The translations under genes were made by a program, and so were the position numbers. A DNA stretch of 64,000 nucleotides from Gammaproteobacteria bacterium. Lineage in GTDB: Bacteria > Pseudomonadota > Gammaproteobacteria > Tenderiales > Tenderiaceae. Under the pieces are notes generated by a model. The model did not search any database. It saw only the letters and a program-made list of their open reading frames with translations, and was not told the DNA's origin. Shown one piece after another: positions 7,993 through 16,885 of this stretch. The stretch is taken from assembly GCA_016200485.1 (NCBI GenBank), contig JACQEP010000009.1, forward strand, positions 1-64,000, in the 5' to 3' direction. Position 1 is the stretch's first letter, and the number at the start of each line of letters is the position of its first letter.

Positions 7993-8967
7993 ATGAAGCC
8001 GATAGAGTTGCTTGGAATTCTTGCCGATGGACGTTTTCACTCCGGTGCGCAGCTTGGGCAGCGCCTGGGGGTGAGTCGTGCGGCGGTGTGGAAGCACATC
8101 AAGGCGCTCGCTGAGTTGGGGATTGATTGTCATTCAGTGCCAGGCAAAGGTTATCGTCTGACGGCGCCGCTGGAATTGTTACAGCATGAATCAATCCTGA
8201 CTGCGATGAGTGATGCGCAACGTTCATTATTGTCTGCGCTGGAAATTCATTCAGAAATCACGTCAACCAATCGTTACTTAATGGAGCGGGCGGCGATGCT
8301 GCGTAGCGGTCACGCATGTTTTGCCGAGCGCCAGAGTGCGGGGCGTGGGCGGCGCGGCCGGGAGTGGGTGTCGCCGTTTGCGCGGAATATTTATTTGTCG
8401 GTGTACTGGCAGTTTGCGCTCAGTCCGGCGGATCTTTCGGCGTTAGGCCTGGCGATGGGTGTAGCAGTGATGCGCGTATTGCGGCAGCTGGGTGTGAAGG
8501 ATGTGGGTTTGAAATGGCCGAACGATGTGTTGTGCCGTGGCCATAAGCTGGCGGGGATTTTGATTGAGATGAGCGGCGAGAGCGCCGGGCCCTATCACGT
8601 TGTTGTGGGCGTGGGTCTGAATGTGGATATGCCACAGACGCATCATGCCGCGATTGATCAGCCGTGGATAGATCTGGCGACTATCTTGCGCCACCCGGTA
8701 TCGCGTAATCGGGTGGCGGGTAAATTATTGACAGAAATATTGGCGGCATTGGATGTTTATCAACGGCGAGGTTTTGCAGCGTTTCGAAATGAGTGGCAGC
8801 AGTGCGATGCGTTCGCGGGCGCGCCAGTGATGATCATGACGGCGATGGAGCAGATTGCAGGACGTGCGCGCGGCGTTGATGAAGCAGGGGCGTTGTTGCT
8901 GGAAACGGAATCCGGCATGCAACGTTTTCATTCGGGGGAAGTTAGTTTGCGGCGTTTTGCGGAGTGA
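7993..8967 (+). CDS. birA: Bifunctional biotin-protein ligase / biotin operon repressor
   Basis: A 324-residue enzyme that adenylates biotin and transfers it to biotin carboxyl carrier protein, and as a holo-dimer represses transcription. The N-terminal winged helix-turn-helix (about 1-60: LGQRLGVSRAAVWKHIKAL) marks the repressor-type (class II) ligase. The ligase domain carries GRGRRGREW (about 117-125, biotinyl-AMP loop) and LKWPNDV (about 173-179). The C-terminal SH3-like domain is present. It is the first gene of a tight birA-coaX-SPOR operon: the coaX ATG lies 4 bp after its stop. The dyad upstream may be its own operator. Confidence 0.96.
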   Translation: MKPIELLGILADGRFHSGAQLGQRLGVSRAAVWKHIKALAELGIDCHSVPGKGYRLTAPLELLQHESILTAMSDAQRSLLSALEIHSEITSTNRYLMERAAMLRSGHACFAERQSAGRGRRGREWVSPFARNIYLSVYWQFALSPADLSALGLAMGVAVMRVLRQLGVKDVGLKWPNDVLCRGHKLAGILIEMSGESAGPYHVVVGVGLNVDMPQTHHAAIDQPWIDLATILRHPVSRNRVAGKLLTEILAALDVYQRRGFAAFRNEWQQCDAFAGAPVMIMTAMEQIAGRARGVDEAGALLLETESGMQRFHSGEVSLRRFAE

Positions 8968-8971
8968 TGTG

Positions 8972-9721
8972 ATGGTGCGTTTGCTGGTGGATATTGGAAA
9001 TAGCCGCATCAAATGGAATTGTGCCAATGATGAGACACTAAGGGTGACGACAGCAGTCATGCGCAGCGATGATGGCTTGCCCAGTGAGTTGTTGACTGCA
9101 TGGCAAGGGCTGGCAGCGCCAGCGGCAGTATGGGCGGTGAGTGTTGCTGGCGCCGGTGTTGATCATATCTTGGCGCAGTGGGTGAAAGAAAATTGGGGCT
9201 TGGCGGTTCAATTTGCCAAGCCATCCAGCAGTCGTTATGGCATTATCACGCGCTATCGCGAACCACAAAAATTGGGCGCTGATCGTTGGGTGGCAATGAT
9301 TGGGGCGCGTGAGCAAGCGCCGGTGTGTGTCATTGATTGTGGTACCGCCATCACGTTGGATGTACTGACTGTCCGGCGCGAGCATGTGGGCGGTTTGATT
9401 GTGCCAGGATTGAATCTAATGCGCGCGAGCCTGACACAGCGTGTGCCTGGAATACGTGCCGGTGTGGTCGATAGTGTTGGGACTGAAACGGGAGTGTTGG
9501 GGCTGGATACCGTGTCAGGGGTACAACAGGGGACGCTCCGTGCTATCGTCGGGGCGATCAGGCATTGTGTGGCAGACATCGAGGCGGCGTACGGGCCGCT
9601 AGCACGGCAGATCACCGGCGGCGATGGGGCATTAATCCAGTCACTTCTGGGCGATGAGTATAACTATGTTCCTGATTTGGTATTACATGGATTGTTAAAA
9701 GTGGCTTTGGAAGAGCAATGA
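8972..9721 (+). CDS. coaX: Type III pantothenate kinase
   Basis: A 249-residue ATP-dependent kinase that performs the first step of coenzyme A synthesis (pantothenate to 4'-phosphopantothenate). Type III enzymes have an acetate-kinase-like ASKHA fold. Phosphate-binding motifs are DIGNSRIKW (6-14) and DCGTAITLD (about 123-131), and GGLIVPGL matches the family. The start at 8972 is chosen because the enzyme fold begins there and GGAG lies 8 nt upstream inside birA; the frame is open further upstream, but that would overlap birA with unrelated residues. The stop overlaps the next start (ATGA). Confidence 0.95.
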   Translation: MVRLLVDIGNSRIKWNCANDETLRVTTAVMRSDDGLPSELLTAWQGLAAPAAVWAVSVAGAGVDHILAQWVKENWGLAVQFAKPSSSRYGIITRYREPQKLGADRWVAMIGAREQAPVCVIDCGTAITLDVLTVRREHVGGLIVPGLNLMRASLTQRVPGIRAGVVDSVGTETGVLGLDTVSGVQQGTLRAIVGAIRHCVADIEAAYGPLARQITGGDGALIQSLLGDEYNYVPDLVLHGLLKVALEEQ

Positions 9722-10563
9722 TACGCGGGATCGCCATTTTTCTGCTGACACTCAACCTCGGCTATCTGGCCTGGAATATGTTGACGCCGCCGCCACAAGT
9801 TCCGGTCACAGCGGATAGCGAGCCATATTATGGCACCCGGTTGATGCTGTTGGCGGAGCGGGTGATCTCTTTGCCTGGGGCGCAGACCAATGGCGGGACG
9901 GGCAGCGGACCGTTGTCTCCGCACCCGGAACCAGCGCCGTCGCTTGTATCACCTGCGACCGAGCCGGCAAAGGTGGCGGAGGTCCCCCCCTTAGTTCCCC
10001 AGGTCAGAGCGCCTGAGTCTGTGACTAAAGTTGAACCCAAGCCCGAGATTAAACCGGTCGTGACGCCACCGCCACCTCCGCCCGTGCGTTCCAAACCCAA
10101 GGCATGTTATGCCGTCGGTCCTTTTTATCTGGTTGGCGATGTCGGGCGTGCCGCCGCCGTGTTTGAAAAAGAGGGGGTGAGCGCCCAGCAGCGGGCAGCG
10201 GCCGAGCGCAAACAGGCCGGATTCTGGGTCTATATTCCGCCGCGACCAACATTGCAGGAGGCGCGTGAGGTGTTGAGAACGCTCAAAGAGAAAGATATTT
10301 ACGACGCGTTGATTATTGCCGAGGGTGAGAAACAGAATTCGATCTCGGTCGGGGTGTATCACGTGGAGCCGCAGGCTAAACAGCGCCAGGATGAGATCAA
10401 GGTCCTGGGTTATAAGGCCGTGGTTGAGCCTTTATATCGTACCCAGCCGCAATATTGGCTGGATCTGGAGCTGAAAGATGCGCGTGAGATTCCGGTCAAG
10501 CCGTGGAATAAGGTGCGAGAGGATTTTCCAGGGATATCGCAATCCGCACGCAAATGTGACTAG
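9718..10563 (+). CDS. Membrane-anchored SPOR-domain protein
   Basis: A 281-residue inner-membrane protein. One N-terminal transmembrane helix (about 4-22) is followed by a long Pro-rich, low-complexity periplasmic linker (about 50-120) and a C-terminal SPOR-like domain (about 129-250, beginning CYAVGPFYLVGD). SPOR domains bind denuded peptidoglycan at division sites, so a role at the septum or cell wall is likely. It is translationally coupled to coaX by a 4-bp overlap, an arrangement common in gammaproteobacteria. Its precise partner is unknown. Confidence 0.82.
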   Translation: MIRGIAIFLLTLNLGYLAWNMLTPPPQVPVTADSEPYYGTRLMLLAERVISLPGAQTNGGTGSGPLSPHPEPAPSLVSPATEPAKVAEVPPLVPQVRAPESVTKVEPKPEIKPVVTPPPPPPVRSKPKACYAVGPFYLVGDVGRAAAVFEKEGVSAQQRAAAERKQAGFWVYIPPRPTLQEAREVLRTLKEKDIYDALIIAEGEKQNSISVGVYHVEPQAKQRQDEIKVLGYKAVVEPLYRTQPQYWLDLELKDAREIPVKPWNKVREDFPGISQSARKCD

Positions 10564-10612
10564 CCCATTAGGGATGCCTTAGGTAAAATGGCGCACCTTC
10601 GTCGTCAGGTGA

Positions 10613-10687
10613 GCCGGGTTAGCACAACGGTAGTGCAACCGCCTTGTAAGCGGTAGGTTGGGGGTTCAAATCCCTCACCCGGCACCA
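10613..10687 (+). tRNA. tRNA-Thr (anticodon UGU)
   Basis: A complete cloverleaf with encoded CCA. The acceptor stem pairs GCCGGGT (10613-10619) with ACCCGGC, the D-arm is GCAC/GTGC, the anticodon stem ACCGC/GCGGT encloses loop CTTGTAA with anticodon TGT, and the T-arm is GGGGGTTCAAATCCCTC. It reads ACA codons. It lies 49 bp after the SPOR gene; a -10-like TAAAAT at 10584-10589 could give it its own promoter. No integrase or att-like duplication is seen beside it. Confidence 0.96.
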
Positions 10688-10728
10688 TACAAACATGTCC
10701 TTTAGTTCATATTCCTTTCGGAACAGCA

Positions 10729-11178
10729 TTATTGCGGCTGTTGTGTTAACGACAACACGAAATCAACCAGGATCTCAATATCCTGCTCACTGACGCGGCC
10801 ACCGTAGGCGGGCATGACCACGCCGCCCGTAATCTCGGTCCAGTTGCCGCTACCACCTGTCTTGACCTTCTTGATCAGGTGGCTGCGGGCACCTTCATCT
10901 CCGGCATAGCGTTTGGAAACCTCCTGCCAGGGCGGGCCGATGATTTTGTGGTCTACGGCGTGACAGTTAAGACAGCCGCTCTTCTGGGCCAAAGCTAAGG
11001 GCGGGGAGAGCGTGGGTTCGGTGGCGGGCGCGCTTAATTGACTGAGCGTGTGGGGCTTGATGGGCGAAGTGATTTCGTCGTGGGCGCTGCCTGGCGCTTC
11101 GGGTGGAGCCTGCTGCTCGCATGCGGCGAGGTTAAGGGTGAGTGTCAGCGCGGCGATGATCAGGCGGCCAAGGTTCAT
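10729..11178 (-). CDS. Lipoprotein mono-haem cytochrome c (c551/c552-like)
   Basis: A 149-residue class I cytochrome c anchored as a lipoprotein: signal peptide MNLGRLIIAALTLTLNLAAC with the lipobox Cys at 20, a Pro/Ser-rich spacer (21-63), then the haem domain with CLNCH at 69-73 and the methionine ligand in VVMPAYGGR. The domain is clearly paralogous to the soluble cytochrome at 29806-30141 (shared KSGCL.CH.VD.K..GP.W and GNWTE.TGGV.MP.Y). The start is set at 11178 because GGAG lies 6 nt before this ATG; an ATG 12 nt further upstream has no such site. It should carry electrons at the periplasmic face of a membrane. Confidence 0.9.
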   Translation of the reverse strand: MNLGRLIIAALTLTLNLAACEQQAPPEAPGSAHDEITSPIKPHTLSQLSAPATEPTLSPPLALAQKSGCLNCHAVDHKIIGPPWQEVSKRYAGDEGARSHLIKKVKTGGSGNWTEITGGVVMPAYGGRVSEQDIEILVDFVLSLTQQPQ

Positions 11179-11273
11179 GGCGGGCTCCATTGTTTGGGGG
11201 CTGGAGCAATAATACTCCTCGAACGTGGCTGTTGCGAGAGTGTTAGGATGGCAAATCGTGACAGGAGGATGAT

Positions 11274-11459
11274 ATGGGTGATGTCATTAAATTCCGTAAA
11301 CCCAAACTCAGCGAGAAACACAAGGGCAACACCTTGTGTCGTGAAGGATTCCATAAGTGGCAGGTGATGCAGGATCAACGTTTCGATGTGAAACAGGGAA
11401 AACTAGTGACGGTTTATAAGTGTAGCCGCTGTGGTGTGACCAAAACGGAATTAAAGTAA
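11274..11459 (+). CDS. Small conserved protein with a putative zinc ribbon (61 aa)
   Basis: A basic protein starting MGDVIKFRKPKLSEKHKG, with potential metal ligands C22, H27 and the pair C50/C53 in YKCSRCGVTKTE. The pattern suggests a single treble-clef or ribbon-type zinc site. An excellent Shine-Dalgarno (AGGAGG, 11263-11268) lies 5 nt before the ATG. It resembles a small conserved proteobacterial family whose function I do not know. It sits just before hrpB on the same strand (35 bp gap) and may be co-transcribed with it. Confidence 0.82.
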   Translation: MGDVIKFRKPKLSEKHKGNTLCREGFHKWQVMQDQRFDVKQGKLVTVYKCSRCGVTKTELK

Positions 11460-11494
11460 TCCGCAAATTTCCAGTTTCCGAATAAAATAATGTA

Positions 11495-13981
11495 ATGAAT
11501 TTACCGATTGAAGCCATCCTCCCGCAGTTGCAGCAAGCGCTGGCGGGGCATGTCAATGCCGTGCTGCAGGCAGCGCCAGGCGCAGGCAAAACGACGCGCG
11601 TGCCGTTGGTGTTGCTGGCAGCACCGTGGTTGCGTGGACGCAAGATCATCCTGCTTGAGCCGCGGCGTTTGGCGGCGCGCACTGCGGCGCATTATATGGC
11701 GCAATCGCTGGGTGAAAGTGTTGGCCAAACGGTTGGATACCGGGTGCGGCTTGATAGCCGTGTCAGTGCCGCAACGCGCATTGAAGTCGTGACCGAAGGG
11801 GTGCTGACGCGGATGTTGCAATCCGATCCGGCGCTCGAAGGTGTGGGGCTGGTGATCTTCGATGAATTCCACGAACGCAGTTTGCAGGCGGATTTGGGTC
11901 TGGCCTTGTGCCTCGAAACACAATCGGCGCTACGCGATGATCTGAAACTATTGCTGATGTCGGCGACGATCGATGGTACAAAGGTTGCTGCCTTGCTCGG
12001 CGACGCGCCCGTCATTAGCAGTGCCGGACGCAGTTTTCCAGTGGCTGTGCATCATTCAGCGCCGCCCGCCCATGCCAGTCGCGATCAAACGTTGCAGCAT
12101 GTGGTGAGTGCCGTGCTGCGCGCCATGCGCGAGGAGTATGGCAGCATACTCGTGTTTTTGCCGGGCACGGGGGAGATCCGGCGCGTCGAACAATGGCTGC
12201 AGGCGCAAGTATCCAATGCCGAGGTGATGATTACACCGTTGTATGGTGAATTATCGATCGAAGCGCAGGAACAGGCGATTCGGCCTGCGCCTGCCGGTAA
12301 GCGAAAAGTGGTGTTGGCGACCAATATCGCTGAAACCAGTCTCACCATCGAGGGGATACGCATCGTGATCGATGCCGGTCTGGCGCGCGTACCGCGCTTT
12401 GATCCGAATAGTGGTTTGACGCGTCTGGAGACAGTGAATGTCTCGCAAGCAGCGGCCGATCAACGCTGTGGCCGCGCCGGGCGCCTGGAATCCGGTGTGT
12501 GTTATCGTCTGTGGCCGGAAGGTCGTCATTTGTTACCTTATGCGTCACCGGAAATTCTGGAGGCTGATCTGGCGCCGCTGACATTGGAGCTGGCGCAGTG
12601 GGGATGCCGCGATCCGCAGCAACTCGCGTGGCTCGATCCGCCGCCGGCAGCGGCTTATGCCCAGGCACAGGAGTTATTGCAGCGGCTTGGCGCCTTGGAT
12701 AATGAAAATCGAGTAACAGCGCATGGCCGCGAGATGGCGGCGCTACCTGTGCATCCGCGTTTGGCACACATGATATTGCGGGGGCGGGATATCGGTGCCG
12801 GAGCGCAGACCTGTGCGTTGGCGGCATTGTTGTCAGAGCGTGATGTGTTGCGTACCGGCAAAGAGCGCAATGCGGATATGCACACGCGTATGCAAGTGTT
12901 GCATGGTGTTGTGCGCGACGAGGAATTTGACCGTGGTGCGTTGCAGCGCATTAAGCAGACGGCGGCGCAATGGCGGCGACAGTTAGGGATCTCAACGGAA
13001 AATTATGATGATGCCCTGCTCGGCGTGTTGCTGGCGTATGCCTATCCCGATCGTATTGCCCAGCGGCGCTCAGGTGACGCCGGGCGCTATTTGCTGGCGA
13101 ATGGCCGTGGGGCCGTCTTCACACAACACCAGTCATTGGCGGATGCAGCCTATCTGGTGATTGCACAACTTGAAGGCAGCGAGCGCGAGGCGAAGATATT
13201 TCTTGCGACGGCCATTAGTGAACAACAAATCGAACATTATTTTGCCGCGCAAATCGAGAGTCGTGAATTTGTGGAGTGGGACCGCCGCGAAGAGGCGGTG
13301 ATGGCGCGGCGCCAGCGGTGTTTGGGCGCCTTGGTGCTGGAAGATTTGCCGCTGACGCAAGCAAGCCCAGAGCACGTGACTCAGGCGTTACTGGCAGGGA
13401 TCCGGCAGCTGGGTCTTGAATCTCTGCCCTGGGACAGGCAAACGCGGTTTTGGCAAGCACGGGTGCAATTTCTGCATCGTCTGGAGCCGGAACAGTGGCC
13501 CGATGTCTCGGATCAAGCGCTGATGGCTACGCTCGAAAAATGGCTGGCGCCCTTTGTGACGGGGATGAGCCGGCGAGTGCATTTGGCGAAGCTGGACTTG
13601 GCGGGCGCATTGAATCATTTGTTGTCATGGCAGCAACAACGGGCGCTGGATGAATTGGCGCCAACGCATGTGCAAGTCCCCACCGGTTCGCGTATTGCGC
13701 TGGATTATAGTAACGATCCGCCGGTGTTGGCGGTGCGCTTGCAAGAGATGTTTGGTGCGACGGATACGCCGCGCATCGGTGGTGGCAAGGTGAAGCTATT
13801 ACTGCATCTGCTTTCCCCCGCGCAGCGGCCGGTGCAAGTGACACAGGATTTGGCCGGTTTCTGGCGCGGCAGTTATCATGAGGTCAAAAAAGACCTCAAA
13901 GGCCGTTATCCCAAACATTATTGGCCGGATGATCCCTTGCAGGCGGAGCCGACTCGCCGCGCCAAGCCGAGGCCGCACTAA
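11495..13981 (+). CDS. hrpB: ATP-dependent helicase HrpB (DEAH-box family)
   Basis: An 828-residue SF2 helicase, the usual length for HrpB. Walker A is PGAGKTT (28-34), the Walker B box is DEFH (123-126; DEFH instead of DEAH is normal in this family), motif III is SAT, and motif VI is DQRCGRAGR. The C-terminal HrpB-specific domain contains the closing SYHEVKKDLKGRYPKHYWPD. HrpB is widespread in proteobacteria; its RNA or DNA substrate is not established. No strong Shine-Dalgarno precedes the ATG. Confidence 0.95.
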   Translation: MNLPIEAILPQLQQALAGHVNAVLQAAPGAGKTTRVPLVLLAAPWLRGRKIILLEPRRLAARTAAHYMAQSLGESVGQTVGYRVRLDSRVSAATRIEVVTEGVLTRMLQSDPALEGVGLVIFDEFHERSLQADLGLALCLETQSALRDDLKLLLMSATIDGTKVAALLGDAPVISSAGRSFPVAVHHSAPPAHASRDQTLQHVVSAVLRAMREEYGSILVFLPGTGEIRRVEQWLQAQVSNAEVMITPLYGELSIEAQEQAIRPAPAGKRKVVLATNIAETSLTIEGIRIVIDAGLARVPRFDPNSGLTRLETVNVSQAAADQRCGRAGRLESGVCYRLWPEGRHLLPYASPEILEADLAPLTLELAQWGCRDPQQLAWLDPPPAAAYAQAQELLQRLGALDNENRVTAHGREMAALPVHPRLAHMILRGRDIGAGAQTCALAALLSERDVLRTGKERNADMHTRMQVLHGVVRDEEFDRGALQRIKQTAAQWRRQLGISTENYDDALLGVLLAYAYPDRIAQRRSGDAGRYLLANGRGAVFTQHQSLADAAYLVIAQLEGSEREAKIFLATAISEQQIEHYFAAQIESREFVEWDRREEAVMARRQRCLGALVLEDLPLTQASPEHVTQALLAGIRQLGLESLPWDRQTRFWQARVQFLHRLEPEQWPDVSDQALMATLEKWLAPFVTGMSRRVHLAKLDLAGALNHLLSWQQQRALDELAPTHVQVPTGSRIALDYSNDPPVLAVRLQEMFGATDTPRIGGGKVKLLLHLLSPAQRPVQVTQDLAGFWRGSYHEVKKDLKGRYPKHYWPDDPLQAEPTRRAKPRPH

Positions 13982-14085
13982 AGCGTTTGGCTCGTGGCCG
14001 ATCGAAATCATGATGGGATGCTGAATGAAGACAAGGATGTGCCCCATTTTGTTGGTCAGGATCATTATTAAATGGGTAAACCCCG

Positions 14086-14126
14086 GCACGCAACCGAACG
14101 CCTGAGCGGGACGTTCGGTTGCGTGC
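14086..14126. repeat. Perfect 15-bp hairpin between convergent genes
   Basis: GCACGCAACCGAACG (14086-14100) pairs with CGTTCGGTTGCGTGC (14112-14126) around an 11-nt loop. It lies between the ends of hrpB and the convergent exported-repeat gene. There is no T tract on either side, so it may be a 3'-protecting hairpin, a factor-dependent terminator or a repeat element. Confidence 0.7.
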
Positions 14127-14133
14127 AGTGATG

Positions 14134-14628
14134 TTACTGGGGCTTGCTGGCAGGTTTTGCCGGAGTGGTTTTTGCGGGAGCGATTTTTTTGGCGGCAGCA
14201 GGTTTGGTGCTGGGATTTACGGCGGCCTTGGGTTCGGCTGCTGACGTGGCGTCGCCAGTCTTGGTGAGTTTGCTCAGGCGAGGCTTATCCGCATCGCTGA
14301 CCTGATGTTCTACCTGATATAGGATCTTCGCTAATTCCCGTTCCTGTTCTGAGGCGCCGGGATCTACCATGACTGAGCGTAATTTCGGCTTGTCTTCCTG
14401 ACGTACGGAATGATCCATGTTGATCAAGGATGATGCGAGACGGCGTTCATTTTCGGTCACGCTGTGGCTGTCGATAATGCTTTGCAGATCCTTTTTCTCA
14501 GTAGCTGATGGCTGGTGGTTTAGTTTCAGCATGATCGATGCCATGGTTTCGGTGGCATTAGTTGCGTGAGCGGCTAAAGGTGACGCCATAGCCAGTGCAA
14601 CGATTAATGCTAATTTTTTTTTAATCAT
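14134..14628 (-). CDS. Small exported protein with 35-residue repeats, paralog 1
   Basis: A 164-residue protein with a cleavable signal peptide (MIKKKLALIVALAMASPLAA, then HA). The mature part consists of two full and one partial copies of a 35-residue unit: MASIMLKLNH..., LASSLINMDH..., LAKILYQVEH..., each followed by K..L near unit position 17-20 and DP.AS..ER at the end. A Lys/Ala/Pro-rich tail (about 125-164) is low complexity. The units look alpha-helical. Paralogs lie directly upstream (14682-15059) and at 35169-35549. I do not recognise the family. It is probably periplasmic and co-transcribed with paralog 2. Confidence 0.8.
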   Translation of the reverse strand: MIKKKLALIVALAMASPLAAHATNATETMASIMLKLNHQPSATEKKDLQSIIDSHSVTENERRLASSLINMDHSVRQEDKPKLRSVMVDPGASEQERELAKILYQVEHQVSDADKPRLSKLTKTGDATSAAEPKAAVNPSTKPAAAKKIAPAKTTPAKPASKPQ

Positions 14629-14681
14629 CTCTTAGGTTCCCCTCCGGTAGTAATAGTCTAAATTAGCCGTCTTGGCGGTTA

Positions 14682-15059
14682 TTATTTGGTGTATTGTCCG
14701 AGACGGATTTTTTCACGATCTTCTGGTTGTGACTCCAGTTTGTAGAGTACTTTGGCGATAGCGCGCTCGGCATCGGTTGCACGCGGGCTGATCATGATGT
14801 CACGCATTTTTGGTTTGTCGTCAGCTTTCACTTTGTCTTCGACGCCGATCAGGGCGCTGGCCAAGGTACGCTCATATTCGGTGGTCGAAGTGCTGCTGGC
14901 GATTTCTTGCAGGGCCTTCTTTTCTTGATCAGAAGGAACCTTGCTGAGATTGATAACGATAGTGGCCATCTGCTGGGTGGCAACTGTGCCTTCGGCCATG
15001 GCCGCGCACTGGAAGCCGATCATCAAAGCAATGGTGGCACCGATTAATTTGCTATTCAT
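14682..15059 (-). CDS. Small exported protein with 35-residue repeats, paralog 2
   Basis: A 125-residue protein from ATG 15059, with signal peptide MNSKLIGATIALMIGFQCAA. GAGAGA lies 5 nt before this ATG, which decides against an in-frame ATG five codons upstream. Units begin MATIVINLSK, LASALIGVED and IAKVLYKLES at exact 35-residue spacing, with EKKALQEI and DKPKMRDI at equivalent positions. It shares the repeat with paralogs 1 and 3 but has no low-complexity tail. It is the first gene of a two-gene unit with paralog 1 (53-bp gap). Function unknown. Confidence 0.8.
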   Translation of the reverse strand: MNSKLIGATIALMIGFQCAAMAEGTVATQQMATIVINLSKVPSDQEKKALQEIASSTSTTEYERTLASALIGVEDKVKADDKPKMRDIMISPRATDAERAIAKVLYKLESQPEDREKIRLGQYTK

Positions 15060-15110
15060 TGCATCTCTCTCCAAGTGGACAATATAGTAGGGCCACTATT
15101 CTATACAGGA

Positions 15111-15138
15111 TTACCCGGCCCGTCACGGGTAAAAGGAG
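15111..15138 (+). promoter_or_regulatory. Hairpin abutting the phosphodiesterase ribosome-binding site
   Basis: TTACCCG (15111-15117) pairs with CGGGTAA (15126-15132), and the 3' arm runs directly into the ideal Shine-Dalgarno AAAAGGAGG. It could modulate ribosome access in the leader; this is an inference. Confidence 0.35.
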
Positions 15139-15144
15139 GTTGTT

Positions 15145-16308
15145 ATGGTTGGGTTTGTGAAGCCGGATTATCTTGGTGGCGGGATCGTCAATCTGATGAG
15201 CACGATTATCCGCGGCCGGGGTGGTGAGATGGGAGATTACCTGCCGCTGACGGGTTTGGATCTCGAAGTATTTGATTCAGCACGCAATGTGGTATTGCTG
15301 GTGGTGGACGGGCTAGGCCACGACTATCTCCAGGGCGCGGGCGGGATGATGGCGGGGCAGGTAGCGCGGTCGCTGACGTCTGTCGCGCCGCCGACCACGG
15401 CCACCGCGGTGACGACATTTTTGACCGGAGTGGCGCCGCAGCAACATGGCTTGACCGGCTGGTTTGTCCATTTTCGCGAGGTGGCCAGCGTCCTGGCGGT
15501 GTTGCCGTTCCAACCGCGGCTGGGAGGCGCTGCGCTCGGGCAGACCGGGATCAGTGCCCATCAATTGCTGGGGCATGTGCCGATATTCGACCGGATGCCG
15601 GTGCAGAGTTATTCCGTGAGTCCGGCCTGGATTGCCGAATCCGAATTTAATCGCGCGCATCTGGGGCGTGCACAGTTGGTGCCGTTTCAGAATCTGGATG
15701 ATCTTATTACCCAAATTAATCGCGTCGTGCTCAGTCACGATCAACGCAAATATGTGTACGCCTATTGGGCCGGGTTTGATGGTCTGGCGCATGAGCATGG
15801 CGTCGGCAGTTTCCAGGTGGCAGAACATTTCAAGCGTATCGATCAGGGTGTGGCTCGGTTGCGGGAATCAATGGCGGGTAGCGATACCTTGTTGTTGGTG
15901 ACAGCGGATCATGGGTTTGTGGATATCGCGCCGGAAAATAGAATCGATATCAATCAGCACCCGCAATTACGACAAATGTTATCGCTACCGCTGTGTGGTG
16001 AGCCACGGATGGCCTACTGTTATGTACGTACAGCGCAGGCGCGTGATTTTGAATCCTATGTGACCGAACAATTGGGTCATGCGGTCGCGTTGTTTTCAAG
16101 CCAGCAAATTCTGGAGGAGGGATGGTTTGGATTAGGCGCCCCGCATCCAGAGCTGTTGGCGCGGTTGGGGGATTATGTGCTGGTGGCGAAAGAAGGTTAT
16201 GCCTTGGTGCAGCGACTGCCGCATGAAACGCCCTTGCGGCATATTGGATTTCACGGAGGAGTGAGTAGGGCGGAAATGCTGGTGCCGTTGGTGATGATGC
16301 GGGTGTGA
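15145..16308 (+). CDS. Alkaline-phosphatase-superfamily phosphodiesterase / nucleotide pyrophosphatase
   Basis: A 387-residue predicted metal-dependent hydrolase of the type I phosphodiesterase/nucleotide pyrophosphatase family. Metal and nucleophile motifs are VVDGLG (Asp55), SVAPPTTATAVTTFLTG (Thr nucleophile near 84-85), TADHGF (Asp255, His256) and the late HGG (HIGFHGGVSRAEMLVPL). No signal peptide is visible. The start has a near-ideal AAAAGGAGGT 6 nt upstream. Its substrate cannot be read from the sequence; related enzymes cleave phosphodiester or phosphoanhydride bonds. It is divergent from the exported-repeat pair. Confidence 0.87.
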   Translation: MVGFVKPDYLGGGIVNLMSTIIRGRGGEMGDYLPLTGLDLEVFDSARNVVLLVVDGLGHDYLQGAGGMMAGQVARSLTSVAPPTTATAVTTFLTGVAPQQHGLTGWFVHFREVASVLAVLPFQPRLGGAALGQTGISAHQLLGHVPIFDRMPVQSYSVSPAWIAESEFNRAHLGRAQLVPFQNLDDLITQINRVVLSHDQRKYVYAYWAGFDGLAHEHGVGSFQVAEHFKRIDQGVARLRESMAGSDTLLLVTADHGFVDIAPENRIDINQHPQLRQMLSLPLCGEPRMAYCYVRTAQARDFESYVTEQLGHAVALFSSQQILEEGWFGLGAPHPELLARLGDYVLVAKEGYALVQRLPHETPLRHIGFHGGVSRAEMLVPLVMMRV

Positions 16309-16384
16309 TGAGTGACGGGTTGTTAAAAAACGCGCTGCATCCCCTGGCTGCGACTATTAACCGATTTCTAGGAGGCGAGGGGCG

Positions 16385-16732
16385 ATGAAGTTTCAGCAAT
16401 TGTCTGTGGGGCAGCGTTTTGAGTTTGAAGGGCAGGTGTTCGTCAAGATCTCACCCTTGCTGGCGCAGGCAGAATCATCGAGCGGCCAACGGCTATTGCC
16501 GCGTTCGGCCATTGTGCGTCTATTGGATAAAGGTATGCCATCAGTTGCAGAGTCCGTTAAAAAAGAGACGCTTGATTTAGCGGAGGTATCGGCGGCAGTT
16601 GGACAATTCCATCTCGATTGTGTGGCCAGTGTCGAGATCTTGGCTGATGTGGTGCCACAAGAGCGGCTCGCGCTTGTTTTGCAGGCAATTGATGAGGCGT
16701 ATTCAACTGTGCAACGCAAGTTACGACATTAG
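16385..16732 (+). CDS. Hypothetical protein (115 aa)
   Basis: I do not recognise a named family. The N-terminal 45 residues (MKFQQLSVGQRFEFEGQVFV, then K.SPLLA...) look like a small beta-barrel module of the kind found in short bacterial regulators (VGQRFEFEG..F.K..PL), ending LLPRSAIV. The C-terminal half is helical. A ribosome-binding site (GGAGGCGAGGGGCG) precedes the ATG. It lies 76 bp after the phosphodiesterase on the same strand. Confidence 0.7.
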   Translation: MKFQQLSVGQRFEFEGQVFVKISPLLAQAESSSGQRLLPRSAIVRLLDKGMPSVAESVKKETLDLAEVSAAVGQFHLDCVASVEILADVVPQERLALVLQAIDEAYSTVQRKLRH

Positions 16733-16885
16733 TGTTCACCTTGACGTGAGTTTGAGGCAGGGGTAGTGTGTTCGATGATCAGCGTCATGCTGCTACTGAT
16801 CGGTATTGATTAAAAAATAATAAGAATTCGGGTGGTGGAGAGGTGTCTTGGGGGATGGCCAATACAAATCTCTGTGGGGGATCTT

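Noticed and set aside
8855-8971. Extended N-terminus for coaX
   Set aside because: The extra residues overlap birA out of frame and do not resemble pantothenate kinase; the ATG at 8972 has a good ribosome-binding site.
10613-10687. tRNA-Thr as integration site of a genomic island
   Set aside because: There is no integrase, no direct repeat of the tRNA 3' end and no compositional shift nearby.
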